This document shows, piece after piece, positions 38,079 to 47,955 of a stretch of DNA of 62,707 bases. The position numbers and the translations under genes are program-made. Positions within the stretch are counted from its first letter, which is position 1. The number at the start of each line of letters is the position of its first letter. Source of the DNA: Gemmatimonadota bacterium (GTDB lineage Bacteria; Gemmatimonadota; Gemmatimonadetes; Longimicrobiales; Gaopeijiaceae); contig JAPPNN010000039.1 in the NCBI GenBank assembly GCA_028873815.1, forward strand, positions 1-62,707. The letters are read 5' to 3'. The notes beneath the pieces are model-generated. The model searched no databases. It was given only the letters and a program-made list of their open reading frames with translations, and was not told where the DNA came from.

Positions 38079-39647
38079 TCAGCCGGGCGCGGGCCCCAGT
38101 ACCACCGCGAATCCGCTAGCGCCTTCGTAACCTTCCCCGCCGTGAGCATTGACCATGCCAGAAGGTGTGTTCCCGGCGTTCCCTGGATTGCCCACAAACG
38201 GCAAGGTCGTGGGTTCGCATCCAGCCTCCACGTAAACGACGTTTTGTTTGACGCAGACCTCGCGGTCGTGACCACCTAACGCATCAAGAAGCTGTCGCAC
38301 GCGGCCCGCGTTTTGTCGGCAATGAGCGGCCGCGCTCTTCGGCACCCTGGTGCCGATGCCAGCCGAGTATTGACGCCAGCCTTCGTCGAACTCTCCCATG
38401 ATGACCTTGCAGTTCCCCAGCGCCAACGCGACATCGCTACCCTCGCGCTCGAGCCAAGCTCCCTCGAAATCGCTGAAGGCCTCTGAGAAGCGCTCCATGC
38501 GATACTTCGAGTTTCCACGATTGAACAGCAGGTTTCTCTTCAATACTCTGCCGTGCTTCAAGGCCTCATCATAATCGGCCACCGCGTTACGGTGGTCCCC
38601 GGTCGCAGCATATGCATTACCTCGGTTGTAGTGGAGAGCATGTAACATGGCCGGGCCGACAGACTCCCAGCGTACGATCACATCTTCCCCGAAGTCGATC
38701 GGCCTCTCGATCCGCTCTATCGCTCGCGTGAAGGCGTCGATCGCCTCTCGGAAACGTCCGAGTGCGGAGAGCGCGTCGCCAACTAAGCTGTGCGGTTGGG
38801 CCACCTCCGGAAGGGCTTCCGCGAAGGCTTGATATTGTGCGAGGGCATCGTCGTATCGCGCCGCTCGGAAAGCTTGGTTTCCTCGATCTCTGTGATGTCT
38901 TGGACCGAGCGTATTGACGGGGTGCAACGGAGTCCGCCGTGTGTTCGCGTGAGCCAGTCCTGTCACGTCACCGAATAGCACTCTCTCCGAGAACCCCACT
39001 CGCGCCAAGTAATCCGTCATAGGTGTCTTCGCCTCCTTCGGCACGACGACGGATCGGAGACGTCCCTCCGGTATCGGAGGCGGATTGCAGATCACGAACA
39101 GGCTCTGTTGTGCGACGACCCGTGTCCCAAGAGATCGGGCTGGCTCGTAGTACACGGCTCGCTCCGTAGTGAACAACCCCTCGTCTTTTAAGTTCCATCC
39201 GTTCTCGGCAACGTCACGGTCGTCTACGTCCAGCATGAACACCTTACCATCGTTGTCCGGTTCCTCGTTGCACGCAAACCAAAGGGCCACCAGAGGATTC
39301 AACGTGAAGTCCAACAGCCCTGTCGCTGCTCCCTGATGTTGAAGAACGACCAGCCGATCCAAATCAGTCTTCCGCTCCCCATCGATGACCTGCATCGGTC
39401 GGAGGAGATGCTCCTCATGATAATCTGAGACGAGCTTCCTCAGCCCGCCTTCGTCATCGACGATGCGCTCACCATGTAACCCCGTGAGCCGGTGAACGGC
39501 TCCCGAATGGAGTTCCCACGATGCCTTGGCCTGTCCCCTGTATGCCGGTCGGCTCATGCTTTCCGCTTCGCTTACGATCTCTTGGATGATTTCGATTGGA
39601 GTCACCGGTCGTTCCGTTTCACACGAGGTTAGGTGGGCGTCGCACAA
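38079..39647 (-). CDS. FRG-domain protein with C-terminal TPR repeats
   Basis: About 522 residues. The FRG domain covers roughly residues 30-230: PAYRGQAKASWELHSGAVHR, VVLQHQGAATGLLDFTLNPL and ALWFACNEEPD. TPR-type helices follow: RGNQAFRAARYDDALAQYQA, VGDALSALGRFREAIDAFTR, NRGNAYAATGDHRNAVADYD and LFNRGNSKYRMERFSEAFSD. The last 90 residues are Gly/Asn-rich and unrecognised. FRG domains are ART-like folds in predicted effectors and appear in defence islands. The start is TTG at 39647 or GTG at 39605; neither has a strong ribosome site. It lies between repeats B and C, opposite in strand to the R-M operon, as if added separately. Confidence 0.78.
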   Translation of the reverse strand: MCDAHLTSCETERPVTPIEIIQEIVSEAESMSRPAYRGQAKASWELHSGAVHRLTGLHGERIVDDEGGLRKLVSDYHEEHLLRPMQVIDGERKTDLDRLVVLQHQGAATGLLDFTLNPLVALWFACNEEPDNDGKVFMLDVDDRDVAENGWNLKDEGLFTTERAVYYEPARSLGTRVVAQQSLFVICNPPPIPEGRLRSVVVPKEAKTPMTDYLARVGFSERVLFGDVTGLAHANTRRTPLHPVNTLGPRHHRDRGNQAFRAARYDDALAQYQAFAEALPEVAQPHSLVGDALSALGRFREAIDAFTRAIERIERPIDFGEDVIVRWESVGPAMLHALHYNRGNAYAATGDHRNAVADYDEALKHGRVLKRNLLFNRGNSKYRMERFSEAFSDFEGAWLEREGSDVALALGNCKVIMGEFDEGWRQYSAGIGTRVPKSAAAHCRQNAGRVRQLLDALGGHDREVCVKQNVVYVEAGCEPTTLPFVGNPGNAGNTPSGMVNAHGGEGYEGASGFAVVLGPAPG

Positions 39648-39815
39648 CTTTTGGTTCGTCCTTGAACATAGCGGATCACCAGCCGCCAGTCCCGATTCTC
39701 ACGCGGCGGCAGGAGTCAACCGTGGATGCCGGGTCGGCGACCGCCCGCGGACCATCCGCTACGCCTTGGCGCGGGCACCGGTCGTGGCGCGGTTCCTAAA
39801 CCAGAGAGACGGGTC

Positions 39816-39940
39816 GAGGTTCCCGCTATCTGGTGGATACCTAACCGTAAGTTTGGGCACGATGAAGTCCGACACGGCGCAACGACAGGAAACGCAGATC
39901 GTGCAGTCCTGTAAGTAGTTAGAAGATTCCCTGCCGTGAT
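39816..39940. repeat. Repeat copy C at the right end of the element
   Basis: ACGCAGATCGTGCAGTCCTG (39892-39911) and CCTGCCGTGAT (39930-39940) match copies A and B; weaker similarity to A extends upstream (GGTTCCCGCT, GGGCACG). It ends about 20 bp before the attR core, so it looks like a terminal sequence of the element. Confidence 0.55.
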
Positions 39941-41666
39941 TCGAGACTCCGGCGACCCGCTGGTGCAGCTAGTACACGAGGTGGGCGAGCAGTGCCGCAG
40001 GGAGTGCGATACGGGCCTGGCGGAGGCGTTGACGACTTGTTTGGCACTCGCGGTGGACCGGCAAGCCAACGCCGCGACATCGCTTTCACGTTGGAACATT
40101 GCTGGCGAGAAGATTGAAGGCGTCTTCGCTCGCCAGGCGCTTCCGATGGTGTGGGACTTTGCCGAGGCAACACCCATTTCCGGCGCAACGGGTGCTTTTT
40201 CAGGTGCCCTAAGATGGGTCGTCAAAGTGTGCGAGGCCAACATCCCCACCGCCACGGCCCCTGGCCATACCCAGCTCGCCTCCGCCACTTCGCACCCGCT
40301 GCCCGACGATGCCGCTCACGCGTTCGTTACGGACCCGCCCTACTATAATGCGGTGCCTTACGCGGATCTGTCGGATTTCTTCTATGTCTGGCTGCGGCGC
40401 ACGCTCGGCGAAACTCACCCGATTCTCTTCTCCGAACCACTATCGCCGAAGAGCGATGAGATCTGCGAGATGGCAGGGTGGGATCCACAGCGGTACGCCG
40501 AGAAGGACGGGAGATGGTTCGAGGCACAGATGCAACAGGCCATGGCCGAGGGACGCCGGATCCTCACGCCGAGCGGTATCGGTATAGTGGTCTTCGCTCA
40601 CAAGTCGACAACTGGCTGGGAGGCGCAACTGCAGGCCATGATCGACGCTGGATGGATCATAACGGCCTCGTGGCCCATCGACACGGAGATGGGCTCCCGT
40701 CTACGGGCGATGAATTCCGCCGCCCTTGCCTCCTCCGTCCATCTTGTCTGCCGCCCGCGCGAGAACCCCGACGGCTCGCTGCGCCATGACGTCGTAGGCG
40801 ACTGGCGTGCAGTACTGCGCGAGCTGCCTCCGCGTATTCACACCTGGATGGCGCGTCTCGCGAAGGAAGGCGTCGTCGGCGCCGACGCCATCTTCGCCTG
40901 CCTCGGCCCGGCACTGGAGATCTTCTCGCGCTACTCCCGCGTCGAGAAGGTCTCCGGCGAATGCGTCGAACTGCGGGAGTACCTTGAGCAAGTGTGGGCG
41001 GCCGTCGCCCGTGAGGCGCTATCGATGGTCTTCGAGGATGCAGACGCCACCGGTCTTGAAGCGGATGCACGCGTGACTGCCATGTGGCTTTGGACCCTGT
41101 CCACGAGCGCGAACAGTGGCCAAGGGGTGCCCGGCACGAGCGCCGAGGAGGAAAAGGGCACCCGCAAGCCGAAGCCTAGCCCAACCTTTTCGCTCGAGTT
41201 CGACGCCGCTCGGAAGATTGCCCAGGGACTCGGAGCTCACCTCGACGACCTCGGTCGCGTCGTTGAGATCAAGGGCAACCGCGCACGCCTCCTGTCGGTG
41301 GCCGAGCGGACCCGCCAGCTCTTTGGTAGAGACCAAGCTAAGCCTGCGTGGCCGCGCCGAGTCAAGAAGACCAGGCAGTTCACCCTATTCGAGGAGCTGG
41401 AAGCGGCCGAAAAAGACGCGGTCTGGGAGGAGGTGGGCCTTCCCCCTCTCGGTGAAACCACGCTCGACCGCGTCCACCAAGCGATGGTCTTGTTTGCCGC
41501 CGGACGGAACGAGGCGCTCAAGCGCTTCCTCGTCGAGGAGGGCGTCGGTCGCACCGCGGCCTTCTGGAAGCTCGCGCAGTCCCTCTCCGCGCTCTACCCA
41601 CGCGGAACCGATGAGAAACGCTGGGTGGACGGCGTGCTGGTTCGGAAGACGGGCTTGGGCTTCTGA
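39936..41666 (+). pseudogene. DUF1156 DNA methylase, 3' part
   Basis: C-terminal part of the methylase begun at 21174. Native sequence begins at LVQLVHEVGEQCRRECDTG (39960); the first 8 codons belong to the element. It has GEKIEGVFARQALPMVWDFA, the catalytic loop VTDPPYYNAVPYADLSDFFY (DPPY, about residue 134), GIGIVVFAHKSTTGWEAQ and the C-terminal DUF1156-family extension. It lacks the SAM motif, which is on the 5' part. The next gene overlaps it as TGATG. The product is expected to be inactive while the element is present, unless the two parts assemble. Confidence 0.9.
39961..39969. repeat. attR core repeat
   Basis: TGGTGCAGC, identical to attL at 22405-22413, in the same reading frame of the methylase. 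Confidence 0.75.
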
Positions 41667-42262
41667 TGGCCGTACATAGGCGCGACTGGACCAGATCACT
41701 CTACGAAACGCTCGATGATGACCGTGCGATGGCGACTAAGCTGCGTGAGGCGTCGATCGCTGGTGATCTAACCAACTGGACGAAGGCCCTCACGGGCCTG
41801 GTAGCCCAGTCGCTACGCGAACTCGGACTGGAGGTAGCAGCTAAGGGCCACCCGTGTTCAGCGCTGCCAGTGGAACGGGAAGAGTATCTCGCGCTCGATC
41901 TGACCGCTTTCCGGAACGTTGGAAGTACTTGGAGTTTCCCGGTCGCCGTTTGCGAGCTTGAGAACTCGGCCAGTGACGCGGTGGTTGCGTATGCACTCTG
42001 GAAGGTGCTCTGCATCCGGGATGCGCTGCGTGTGGTATTCTGTTACCGTGCCGCGCGGTCGGACGCACCGAAGCTCATCGGGTCGCTCACCGACCGCGTG
42101 GTCAGCGCCGTACCACTTGCGGACCGCGCACGGCTGTGCGCCGATACACTCGTGTTCGTCGGATCACGCCGTGAGTCCCACACGTTCCCGTACGGTTTCT
42201 TTCGGGCTTGGCGCCTGAATCCGAACCTCGGACGATTCGAGACGTTCGCGTGGCAGCACTGA
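41666..42262 (+). CDS. Unknown 198-aa protein of the DUF1156/DUF499 operon
   Basis: The start overlaps the methylase stop (TGATG) and the next gene follows 13 bp later, so it is part of the operon. Text such as EREEYLALDLTAF and FPVAVCELENSASDAVVAYA has an E...D...E-x-E layout like a degenerate PD-(D/E)xK fold, but this is weak. SDAPKLIGSLTDRVVSAVPL and PYGFFRAWRLNPNLGRFE complete the protein. No known family is recognised. In related loci a small DUF3780-type protein occupies a similar place; I cannot show that this is one. Confidence 0.65.
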   Translation: MAVHRRDWTRSLYETLDDDRAMATKLREASIAGDLTNWTKALTGLVAQSLRELGLEVAAKGHPCSALPVEREEYLALDLTAFRNVGSTWSFPVAVCELENSASDAVVAYALWKVLCIRDALRVVFCYRAARSDAPKLIGSLTDRVVSAVPLADRARLCADTLVFVGSRRESHTFPYGFFRAWRLNPNLGRFETFAWQH

Positions 42263-42275
42263 GAGGAATCTCGCG

Positions 42276-45044
42276 ATGGCACTAAAACCCTGGTACAAGG
42301 TCGTAACGCCGCGCGAGGATCTGCGCGAAGGTCGGCCGCTCGACGCCTCGGAGTTTGCTGTCCACTTGGACCAGGTCCGTGACGGACGCGCGCCGGCAGT
42401 CTATCAGCAACCGGCCGAGTTCTTCGAGCGTACGTACCTCACCAACAACTTGGCGAACCTCGCGGCTGAGGTCAGTCGGCGCCTCTCTGGCACCAAGCTA
42501 GAGACATCCGCTGTCTTCAACATGTCCACCCAGTTCGGCGGCGGTAAGACGCACTCGCTGGCGCTCCTTTATCATCTCGCGCGGGGCGGATCGGACGCTA
42601 CCGGATGGAAGGGTGTCCGCAGGCTCTTGAAGACTGCTGGTGTGACAGACGTTCCCCAGGCCGCTACGGCCGTGTTCGTCGGTACGGAGTTTGACTCCAT
42701 CTCGGGTCGGGGAGGCACCGAAGGCACGCCCATCCGCAAGACCCCTTGGGGCGAGATCGCCTGGCAACTCGGTGGGGCGGAGGCATTCGGAATTGTGGCC
42801 GAGCACGACGCGTCGCTCACGGCGCCGGGCGGAGACGTTGTCTCGCGGATCCTGCCCGCGGGGCGGCCCACGCTGATCTTGCTCGATGAGCTGATGAACT
42901 ACGTGAGTCGGAGCCGCAAGAGCGGCCTCGGCGGCCAACTGTACAGCTTCCTGCACAACCTGTCTGAGGTGGCTCGTTCGCGCGACGACACCGTCCTCGC
43001 CGTATCGATCCCCGCGTCGGAACTCGAGATGACGGCTGAGGACCAGACCGACCACGAGCGGTTCAAGAAGCTCTTAGACCGTGTCGGCAAGGCGGTGATT
43101 ATGTCCGTCGAGACGGAGACGGCGGAGATCATTCGGCGGCGGCTCTTCGAGTGGCACGGCCTGCACCGAGACGGCTTGAAGACCGTCGGGGAGTACGTCG
43201 AGTGGATGGCCGCGCACCGGCACCAACTCCCGAGCTGGTTTCCGATCGACAGCGCCCGCGAAACCCTGGCGGCGAGTTATCCCTTTCACCCATCTGTGCT
43301 TTCCGTCTTTGAACGGAAGTGGCAGGCGCTGCCTCGCTTCCAGCACACGCGCGGAATCCTCCGGTTGCTGGCTCTCTGGGTATCGCACGCCTACGTCAAG
43401 GGCTTCAAGGGTGCCCACAAGGACCCGCTGATCACGCTTGGCTCGGCACCGCTTGATGATCCGACGTTTCGCGCCGCAGTGTTCGAACAACTCGGAGAAT
43501 CTCGCCTTGAGGGAGCGGTAACCACCGACATCGTCGGCAAGAAACATGCCCATGCACTGCGTCTCGACACCGAGGCAACGGCCGAGGTAAAGAAGGCTCG
43601 CCTGCACCGAAAAGTGGCAACGTCAATCTTCTTCGAGTCGAACGGAGGCCAGCGGCAGGGCGAGGCGACGCTACCAGAGGTTCGGCTCGCCGTGGCTGAG
43701 CCCGACCTGGACATCGGGAACGTCGAGCAGAGCCTCGAGGCGTTGGCGGACACGTGTTATTTCCTGTCGGCCGAGAAGAACTGCTACCGCTTCAGCTTCA
43801 AGCCCAATCTGAACAAGCTGCTCGCCGACCGACGCGCGAGTGTGCCCACGAACGCGACCCGCGACCGAGTGCGTGCCGAGATACAGAATGTCTTTGCGGC
43901 TGAACCGGGCGTGGTCGAACGCATCTACTTCCCTGAGCGCACGAATCAGGTGCCTGATCGTGCGGCGCTGACGCTAATCGTACTTCCTCCAGAGAGCGAG
44001 GCTGGGGAGCGCACTACGGTCACGCTCATGGAAACGATGGCGAAGGAGCACGGCTCGTCGTCGAGAACCTACAAGAGCGCGCTGATCTGGTGCGTCGCTG
44101 AGGACGGAACGTTGCTCTCCGACGAGGCCAGGAAGGTGCTCGCCTGGGAGGACATCCAGGCTGACGCGGGGACGCTCCGTATCGACGAGTCTCAGCACCG
44201 GCAGTTGCAGGAGAACTTGATACGGGCCAAGCGCGATCTCCGGGAGGCGGTGTGGCGTTCGTACAAGAACGTGTTCCTGCTCGACGAGGCGAACGCTCTT
44301 CGCAAGATCGACCTCGGCCTTGTCCACTCTAGTGCGGTGAACTCGCTGGTCGCGCTGGTCCTCGGTCGACTGCAGCAGGAGGATCTCGTCGTCGATGGAG
44401 TAAGCCCGAACTTCCTTGTCCGTAACTGGCCTCCAGCGCTCCCCGAGTGGAGCACGAAGGCCGCTCGGGATGCGTTCTTTGCCTCCCCCAAGTTCCCACG
44501 CCTCTTGAACCCTGACCGGGTCAAGCAGACCATCTCCCGGGGCGTGGAGGCCGGCATGCTGGCGTACGTCGTCAAGGAGCCGAGCGGAGGGTACGAGCCC
44601 TTCGTCTTTCGGGAGACTCTCAACGAGGCCGATCTCGAGGTCACCCACGACGTCTTTTTGATCACGAAGGACGGCGCTGAAGCGTACATGGCGCAGCGGG
44701 AATCGGGCGTTGAGCAGCCGCCAAGTACAGACCCACCTACAGGGACATCGCATACCGGAGACAAACCCGGCGGCGAGGCTGGAAGCGAGACCGCCGATGC
44801 CCCCGAACCTGGGACGACAACGGAGACGGTCTCGGGCTTTCGGTGGACCGGCGAGATCACCCCGCAGAAGTGGATGAACTTCTACACGAAGGTGCTCGCA
44901 CGCTTCGCGACAGCCGAAGGGCTCAAACTGACACTGACAGCCGATGTGCAGCCGATCGATGGTGTCTCGAAGGCCAAGGTCGAGGAAACGAAAGTTGCGC
45001 TACGGGAACTCGGTATGACGGAGGACGTTGAAATCGTTGATTGA
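42276..45044 (+). CDS. DUF499 AAA+ ATPase
   Basis: A 922-residue large ATPase of the DUF499 type. It opens WYKVVTPREDLREGRPLDAS and AEFFERTYLTNNL, and has Walker A FNMSTQFGGGKTHSLALLYH (near residue 85) and Walker B TLILLDELMNYV. The rest is mostly helical; a Pro/Thr/Glu-rich linker near 810-850 precedes a small C-terminal domain (GFRWTGEITPQKWMNFYTKV). In the family it works with a DUF1156 methylase and SNF2 helicase, in a Pgl/BREX-like arrangement, and probably uses ATP to control DNA engagement. The ribosome site is GAGAGGAA. The gene is intact although its helicase and methylase partners are broken. Confidence 0.88.
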   Translation: MALKPWYKVVTPREDLREGRPLDASEFAVHLDQVRDGRAPAVYQQPAEFFERTYLTNNLANLAAEVSRRLSGTKLETSAVFNMSTQFGGGKTHSLALLYHLARGGSDATGWKGVRRLLKTAGVTDVPQAATAVFVGTEFDSISGRGGTEGTPIRKTPWGEIAWQLGGAEAFGIVAEHDASLTAPGGDVVSRILPAGRPTLILLDELMNYVSRSRKSGLGGQLYSFLHNLSEVARSRDDTVLAVSIPASELEMTAEDQTDHERFKKLLDRVGKAVIMSVETETAEIIRRRLFEWHGLHRDGLKTVGEYVEWMAAHRHQLPSWFPIDSARETLAASYPFHPSVLSVFERKWQALPRFQHTRGILRLLALWVSHAYVKGFKGAHKDPLITLGSAPLDDPTFRAAVFEQLGESRLEGAVTTDIVGKKHAHALRLDTEATAEVKKARLHRKVATSIFFESNGGQRQGEATLPEVRLAVAEPDLDIGNVEQSLEALADTCYFLSAEKNCYRFSFKPNLNKLLADRRASVPTNATRDRVRAEIQNVFAAEPGVVERIYFPERTNQVPDRAALTLIVLPPESEAGERTTVTLMETMAKEHGSSSRTYKSALIWCVAEDGTLLSDEARKVLAWEDIQADAGTLRIDESQHRQLQENLIRAKRDLREAVWRSYKNVFLLDEANALRKIDLGLVHSSAVNSLVALVLGRLQQEDLVVDGVSPNFLVRNWPPALPEWSTKAARDAFFASPKFPRLLNPDRVKQTISRGVEAGMLAYVVKEPSGGYEPFVFRETLNEADLEVTHDVFLITKDGAEAYMAQRESGVEQPPSTDPPTGTSHTGDKPGGEAGSETADAPEPGTTTETVSGFRWTGEITPQKWMNFYTKVLARFATAEGLKLTLTADVQPIDGVSKAKVEETKVALRELGMTEDVEIVD

Positions 45045-45213
45045 TTTACCGCCGTCGCCTAGCACTGTTAGCTTCGAAGATGAGGTGAAGCCAATTGCGA
45101 GTCGGTAGAGTCCTCCTAAGGGGGCCGTCGGAGGCGACTGGGCGTTGGCGTGGCTTACCTGCGGACGCTCGCTCACGCCTCGCTTAGACCTGATCACCGA
45201 AGAAGGAGCTAAC

Positions 45214-45852
45214 GTGAAACGTTCCGCGTGGTTGATCGCGCTAGCGATAGGGTGCAGCACTGAAAGGGACGATAGTGCACTCCGCAGTGAACTCGACAAA
45301 TGGCAAGTTGAAAGTAGTCCCTCGCTGACGGAGCGCGTGATTTCACGTGCCGATTTCGGTGAGGAATGGCCATTCACGGTGGAGTCTGGCACGCTACGGT
45401 GTAGCGGCTCCGGTGCTGTGACGTTCACGACCGAGAGTACCACGTATGCGGTGAACGGTACGGCATTGACCGCTGGCGCGGGGATCGAAATTGAACCGAT
45501 TTGGGCTTTTTCCCCATCGCTCTTCTCGGACATAGATATAGCTGACCGAATACCGCTGTCCGAACGTCAGGAGATCTTCGCTCAGCTAGGAACCTGCGAG
45601 GATCGGGCAATGGAACGAGCCGAAGCCGAAGTCCCGGTTACGGATTTGGCCAGTCTGGAAACGTTGGCTGAGCTGCAGAGTGAGTTAGAGGAGGAGTGCA
45701 AGGCCGATGTTCGTGGAAGATTTGGCATCAGCTACGACGAACAAATCAAGATCGCAGTAGAGGGTGGATCGGATAGCTGGAGTCCCGCGGCGCGCCTTCG
45801 CATCAGCATCAGCCCGGTCATTGATGCGGGGCTGGCGTTGTGTGATGAATGA
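45214..45852 (+). CDS. Lipoprotein with DUF2511-like domain
   Basis: A 212-residue predicted lipoprotein starting at GTG 45214 with AAGGAG seven bases upstream; the longer frame (45145) adds an unlikely leader. The signal is KRSAWLIALAIGC with Cys as the lipidation site. The segment RADFGEEWPFTVESGTLRCS and YAVNGTAL is DUF2511-like, a family of secreted proteins of unknown job. Its C-terminal helix is Glu-rich. The stop overlaps the next gene. It would sit in the outer envelope, unlike its defence neighbours. Confidence 0.7.
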   Translation: MKRSAWLIALAIGCSTERDDSALRSELDKWQVESSPSLTERVISRADFGEEWPFTVESGTLRCSGSGAVTFTTESTTYAVNGTALTAGAGIEIEPIWAFSPSLFSDIDIADRIPLSERQEIFAQLGTCEDRAMERAEAEVPVTDLASLETLAELQSELEEECKADVRGRFGISYDEQIKIAVEGGSDSWSPAARLRISISPVIDAGLALCDE

Positions 45853-46351
45853 CCGCTGCACCCGACTCCGTTACTCCCCAGTAGAATCCATGCTCCCCTG
45901 GGCGAGCGGGCCGGACCTCGTTTTGGTCGGGTGTGTGAAGACCAAGCGTAGCGAGACAAACGCCGCGAAAGATCTATACAAGTCACGCCTCTGGCGCCGG
46001 CGGCGAGCCTACGCCGAGAGCTTGGAGTGTCCGTGGTACATCCTCAGTGCAAAGCACGGACTGCTGGACCCCGACAAGCGCATCGAGCCCTACGACATCT
46101 CGTTGAACGATCTTCGGGCTGCGGCCCGGCGGGCTTGGTCGATCCGCGTACTCTCTGAATTGAAGAGCCGAGTCCCGTCGCTGCGAGACAAGCTGATCGA
46201 GATCCACGCCGGCGCGACCTACGTCACGTATGGCCTCGAAGAGGGGCTGCGCGAAGCGGGCGCCACCGTTCATCGGCCACTCGCGCGCATGTCGGGGATT
46301 GGGCGACAGCAAGCTTGGTATCGTGAACAACTGAGGAGATACGGCTCGTGA
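45845..46351 (+). CDS. DUF6884-family protein
   Basis: About 168 residues; the ATG at 45845 lies within the end of the lipoprotein gene. Family text: DLVLVGCVKTKRSETNAAKD, LYKSRLWRRRRAYAE, WYILSAKHGLLDP and IEPYDISLNDLRAAARRAW. Cys, Lys, His and Asp here are typical of the DUF6884 group, which resembles tgt/nucleoside-processing folds and often lies near restriction genes. The reaction is not known. No membrane segment. Confidence 0.7.
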   Translation: MNDRCTRLRYSPVESMLPWASGPDLVLVGCVKTKRSETNAAKDLYKSRLWRRRRAYAESLECPWYILSAKHGLLDPDKRIEPYDISLNDLRAAARRAWSIRVLSELKSRVPSLRDKLIEIHAGATYVTYGLEEGLREAGATVHRPLARMSGIGRQQAWYREQLRRYGS

Positions 46352-46423
46352 GCAGCACGGCCCCCCTGCCCTTGACAACGGAGCTAAGTTTTGGGCGAAA
46401 ATCGATGCTCAAGGGGTGGATCC

Positions 46424-47299
46424 ATGGCGCGCAGGTTTAGTTCCTCACAGCTGCGGAGTAAGATCCGGCAGATCGAGGCAAGACGAAAGAAGGCGATCAG
46501 CGACTACAACCGGGCGATTCGGAGCTACAACCGCAAGGTCAAGCGCGCGGTCGACGACTACAATCGGGACGTGCGGGCCCACAACGCGCGGGTACGCGCG
46601 AATCGACGACGACTGCAAAGCGAGCTGGCGCGCCTCAACAGGGGTGGTTACTCGTCCTCGTTTAGGTCCTCCAGCCGAGTGCTGTATCGCAGTTTCACGC
46701 GGGTGGAAACCCGCTTCGGTGCTGGGGCGGCCACAGACCGAGAGGTCAACTTCCTCGACTTTTCGGAGCGCGAGACGGCAAACAGCCTCGCTGCAGTCAA
46801 CGCGCTTGCGGGAGGTACGACCGAGGACGGCGATCCTGGAACGCGCGGGCTCGATGAGACCGAGATCAGTGACGAACTCGTCCTCATCTCTCCGGACCTG
46901 GACCGACGGTGGCGGGGAGCCCTCTACTCGCTTGATCCCCGGAATCCGGATGCAGCTCGGCACTTCTGCACGAGTTCTCGCGAAATCTTCGTCCGCTTCC
47001 TAGAACATCACGCTCCCGATCACGAAGTAGTTGACGTTTTTCCGAGTTGTGATCGCACGCAGGATGGACGTCCGACCAGGCGAAGCCGGATCAAACTCCT
47101 CCTCGCGCGGCAAGGTTTGAACGGACCTGAGCCCGAAGAATTCGCGACTCGCGATATTGACAACATCCTCGAGTTGTTCCAGGTCTTCAACGACGGAACC
47201 CACGGCTCGGCAGGCAGACTCTCTCTGGCCCAGTTGAAGGTCGTGAAACGAAGGGTGGAGGACGGCATTCTCTTCCTCGCGAGTCTCGTCATCGAGTAG
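46424..47299 (+). CDS. Possible pPIWI-associated nuclease-family protein
   Basis: About 291 residues from ATG 46424 (AAGGGGTGG upstream). The first 90 residues are a strongly basic coiled coil (RSKIRQIEARRKKAISDYNR and repeated YNR/YN units), suited to nucleic-acid binding. The C-terminal domain (ISDELVLISPDLDRRWRGAL, DPRNPDAARHFCTSSREIF, FNDGTHGSAGRLSLAQLK) matches what I remember as a predicted nuclease associated with pPIWI proteins, but no Argonaute/PIWI gene is nearby. I hold the family name with moderate doubt; DNDGTHG-like H and the D/E residues could be catalytic. Confidence 0.6.
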   Translation: MARRFSSSQLRSKIRQIEARRKKAISDYNRAIRSYNRKVKRAVDDYNRDVRAHNARVRANRRRLQSELARLNRGGYSSSFRSSSRVLYRSFTRVETRFGAGAATDREVNFLDFSERETANSLAAVNALAGGTTEDGDPGTRGLDETEISDELVLISPDLDRRWRGALYSLDPRNPDAARHFCTSSREIFVRFLEHHAPDHEVVDVFPSCDRTQDGRPTRRSRIKLLLARQGLNGPEPEEFATRDIDNILELFQVFNDGTHGSAGRLSLAQLKVVKRRVEDGILFLASLVIE

Positions 47300-47545
47300 C
47301 CGACCAACCCAAGGAATGCTTCTCCTAGCTCAGGTGTGACGGTCAGAGCTACGCCTCCGTTATCGGACGGTTGGGACACGTTTCGGACGGCCTGCAGATT
47401 CCCGCCCGAACCGCTCCGCGGCGTCCAGCACCTCCGTCTGCACCAGAAGCTTCGCGACGCGATTGATCCGAGGTTTCCACTTGTCGCGATGTAGAGAAAA
47501 TAAGAAGCGCTCGAGCTACCCCGTTTGTGCGGGTGGACCGTTCGC
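47300..47545. other. Short gap with a minus-strand gene remnant
   Basis: On the minus strand 47515-47360 reads LERFLFSLHRDKWKPRINRV then AKLLVQTEVLDAAERFGRE and stops. It has no start codon and follows an in-frame stop. It looks like the 3' tail of a lost gene. Confidence 0.35.
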
Positions 47546-47935
47546 TCACGGGTCGATTACGGTCACCTTCGCGGTTCGAGTCGCGGACCTTCCTTGAGGA
47601 CCGACGCCAGCCGGCCGGTTCGGGTCTGGACTTGGCTCTGTCGCGGTCACGCTCACATCCGCAGAGCCCGGCCTTCTCGCCGTGATCGTCAGCCGCACCG
47701 CTTCACGTACCGATGCACCGAGGACGATCGTGTCGGACGAGCTGACAGTGAAGCTCATCGGTATGTGGTCAGTGAAGAGTGTTCTGATGCTCTCCACGAC
47801 CACCGAGTCTCCCACCTCCAGGGTCAGGTCATCGAACGGAACACTGGTCGCCGCTGGCGGCGGGATGGGTGGCGCGAAATACCACGGGTCGCTGATCTCC
47901 ACCGTGTCGCACGACCCGAAACAGAGCACCAGCAT
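47546..47935 (-). CDS. Small predicted lipoprotein
   Basis: About 129 residues from ATG 47935; a CTG at 47959 that overlaps the upstream stop would give a better signal peptide (NRTAGAAMLVLCFGSC), with Cys as lipidation site. The mature part is beta-rich (LTLEVGDSVVVESIRTLFTD, FTVSSSDTIVLGASVREAVR, LTITARRPGSADVSVTATEP), like a single Ig/Big-type domain. The much longer open frame upstream is a shadow of the next gene. It is probably co-transcribed with the LprI-like lipoprotein. Envelope location predicted; function unknown. Confidence 0.6.
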   Translation of the reverse strand: MLVLCFGSCDTVEISDPWYFAPPIPPPAATSVPFDDLTLEVGDSVVVESIRTLFTDHIPMSFTVSSSDTIVLGASVREAVRLTITARRPGSADVSVTATEPSPDPNRPAGVGPQGRSATRTAKVTVIDP

Positions 47936-47955
47936 CGCCGCGCCGGCGGTTCTGT

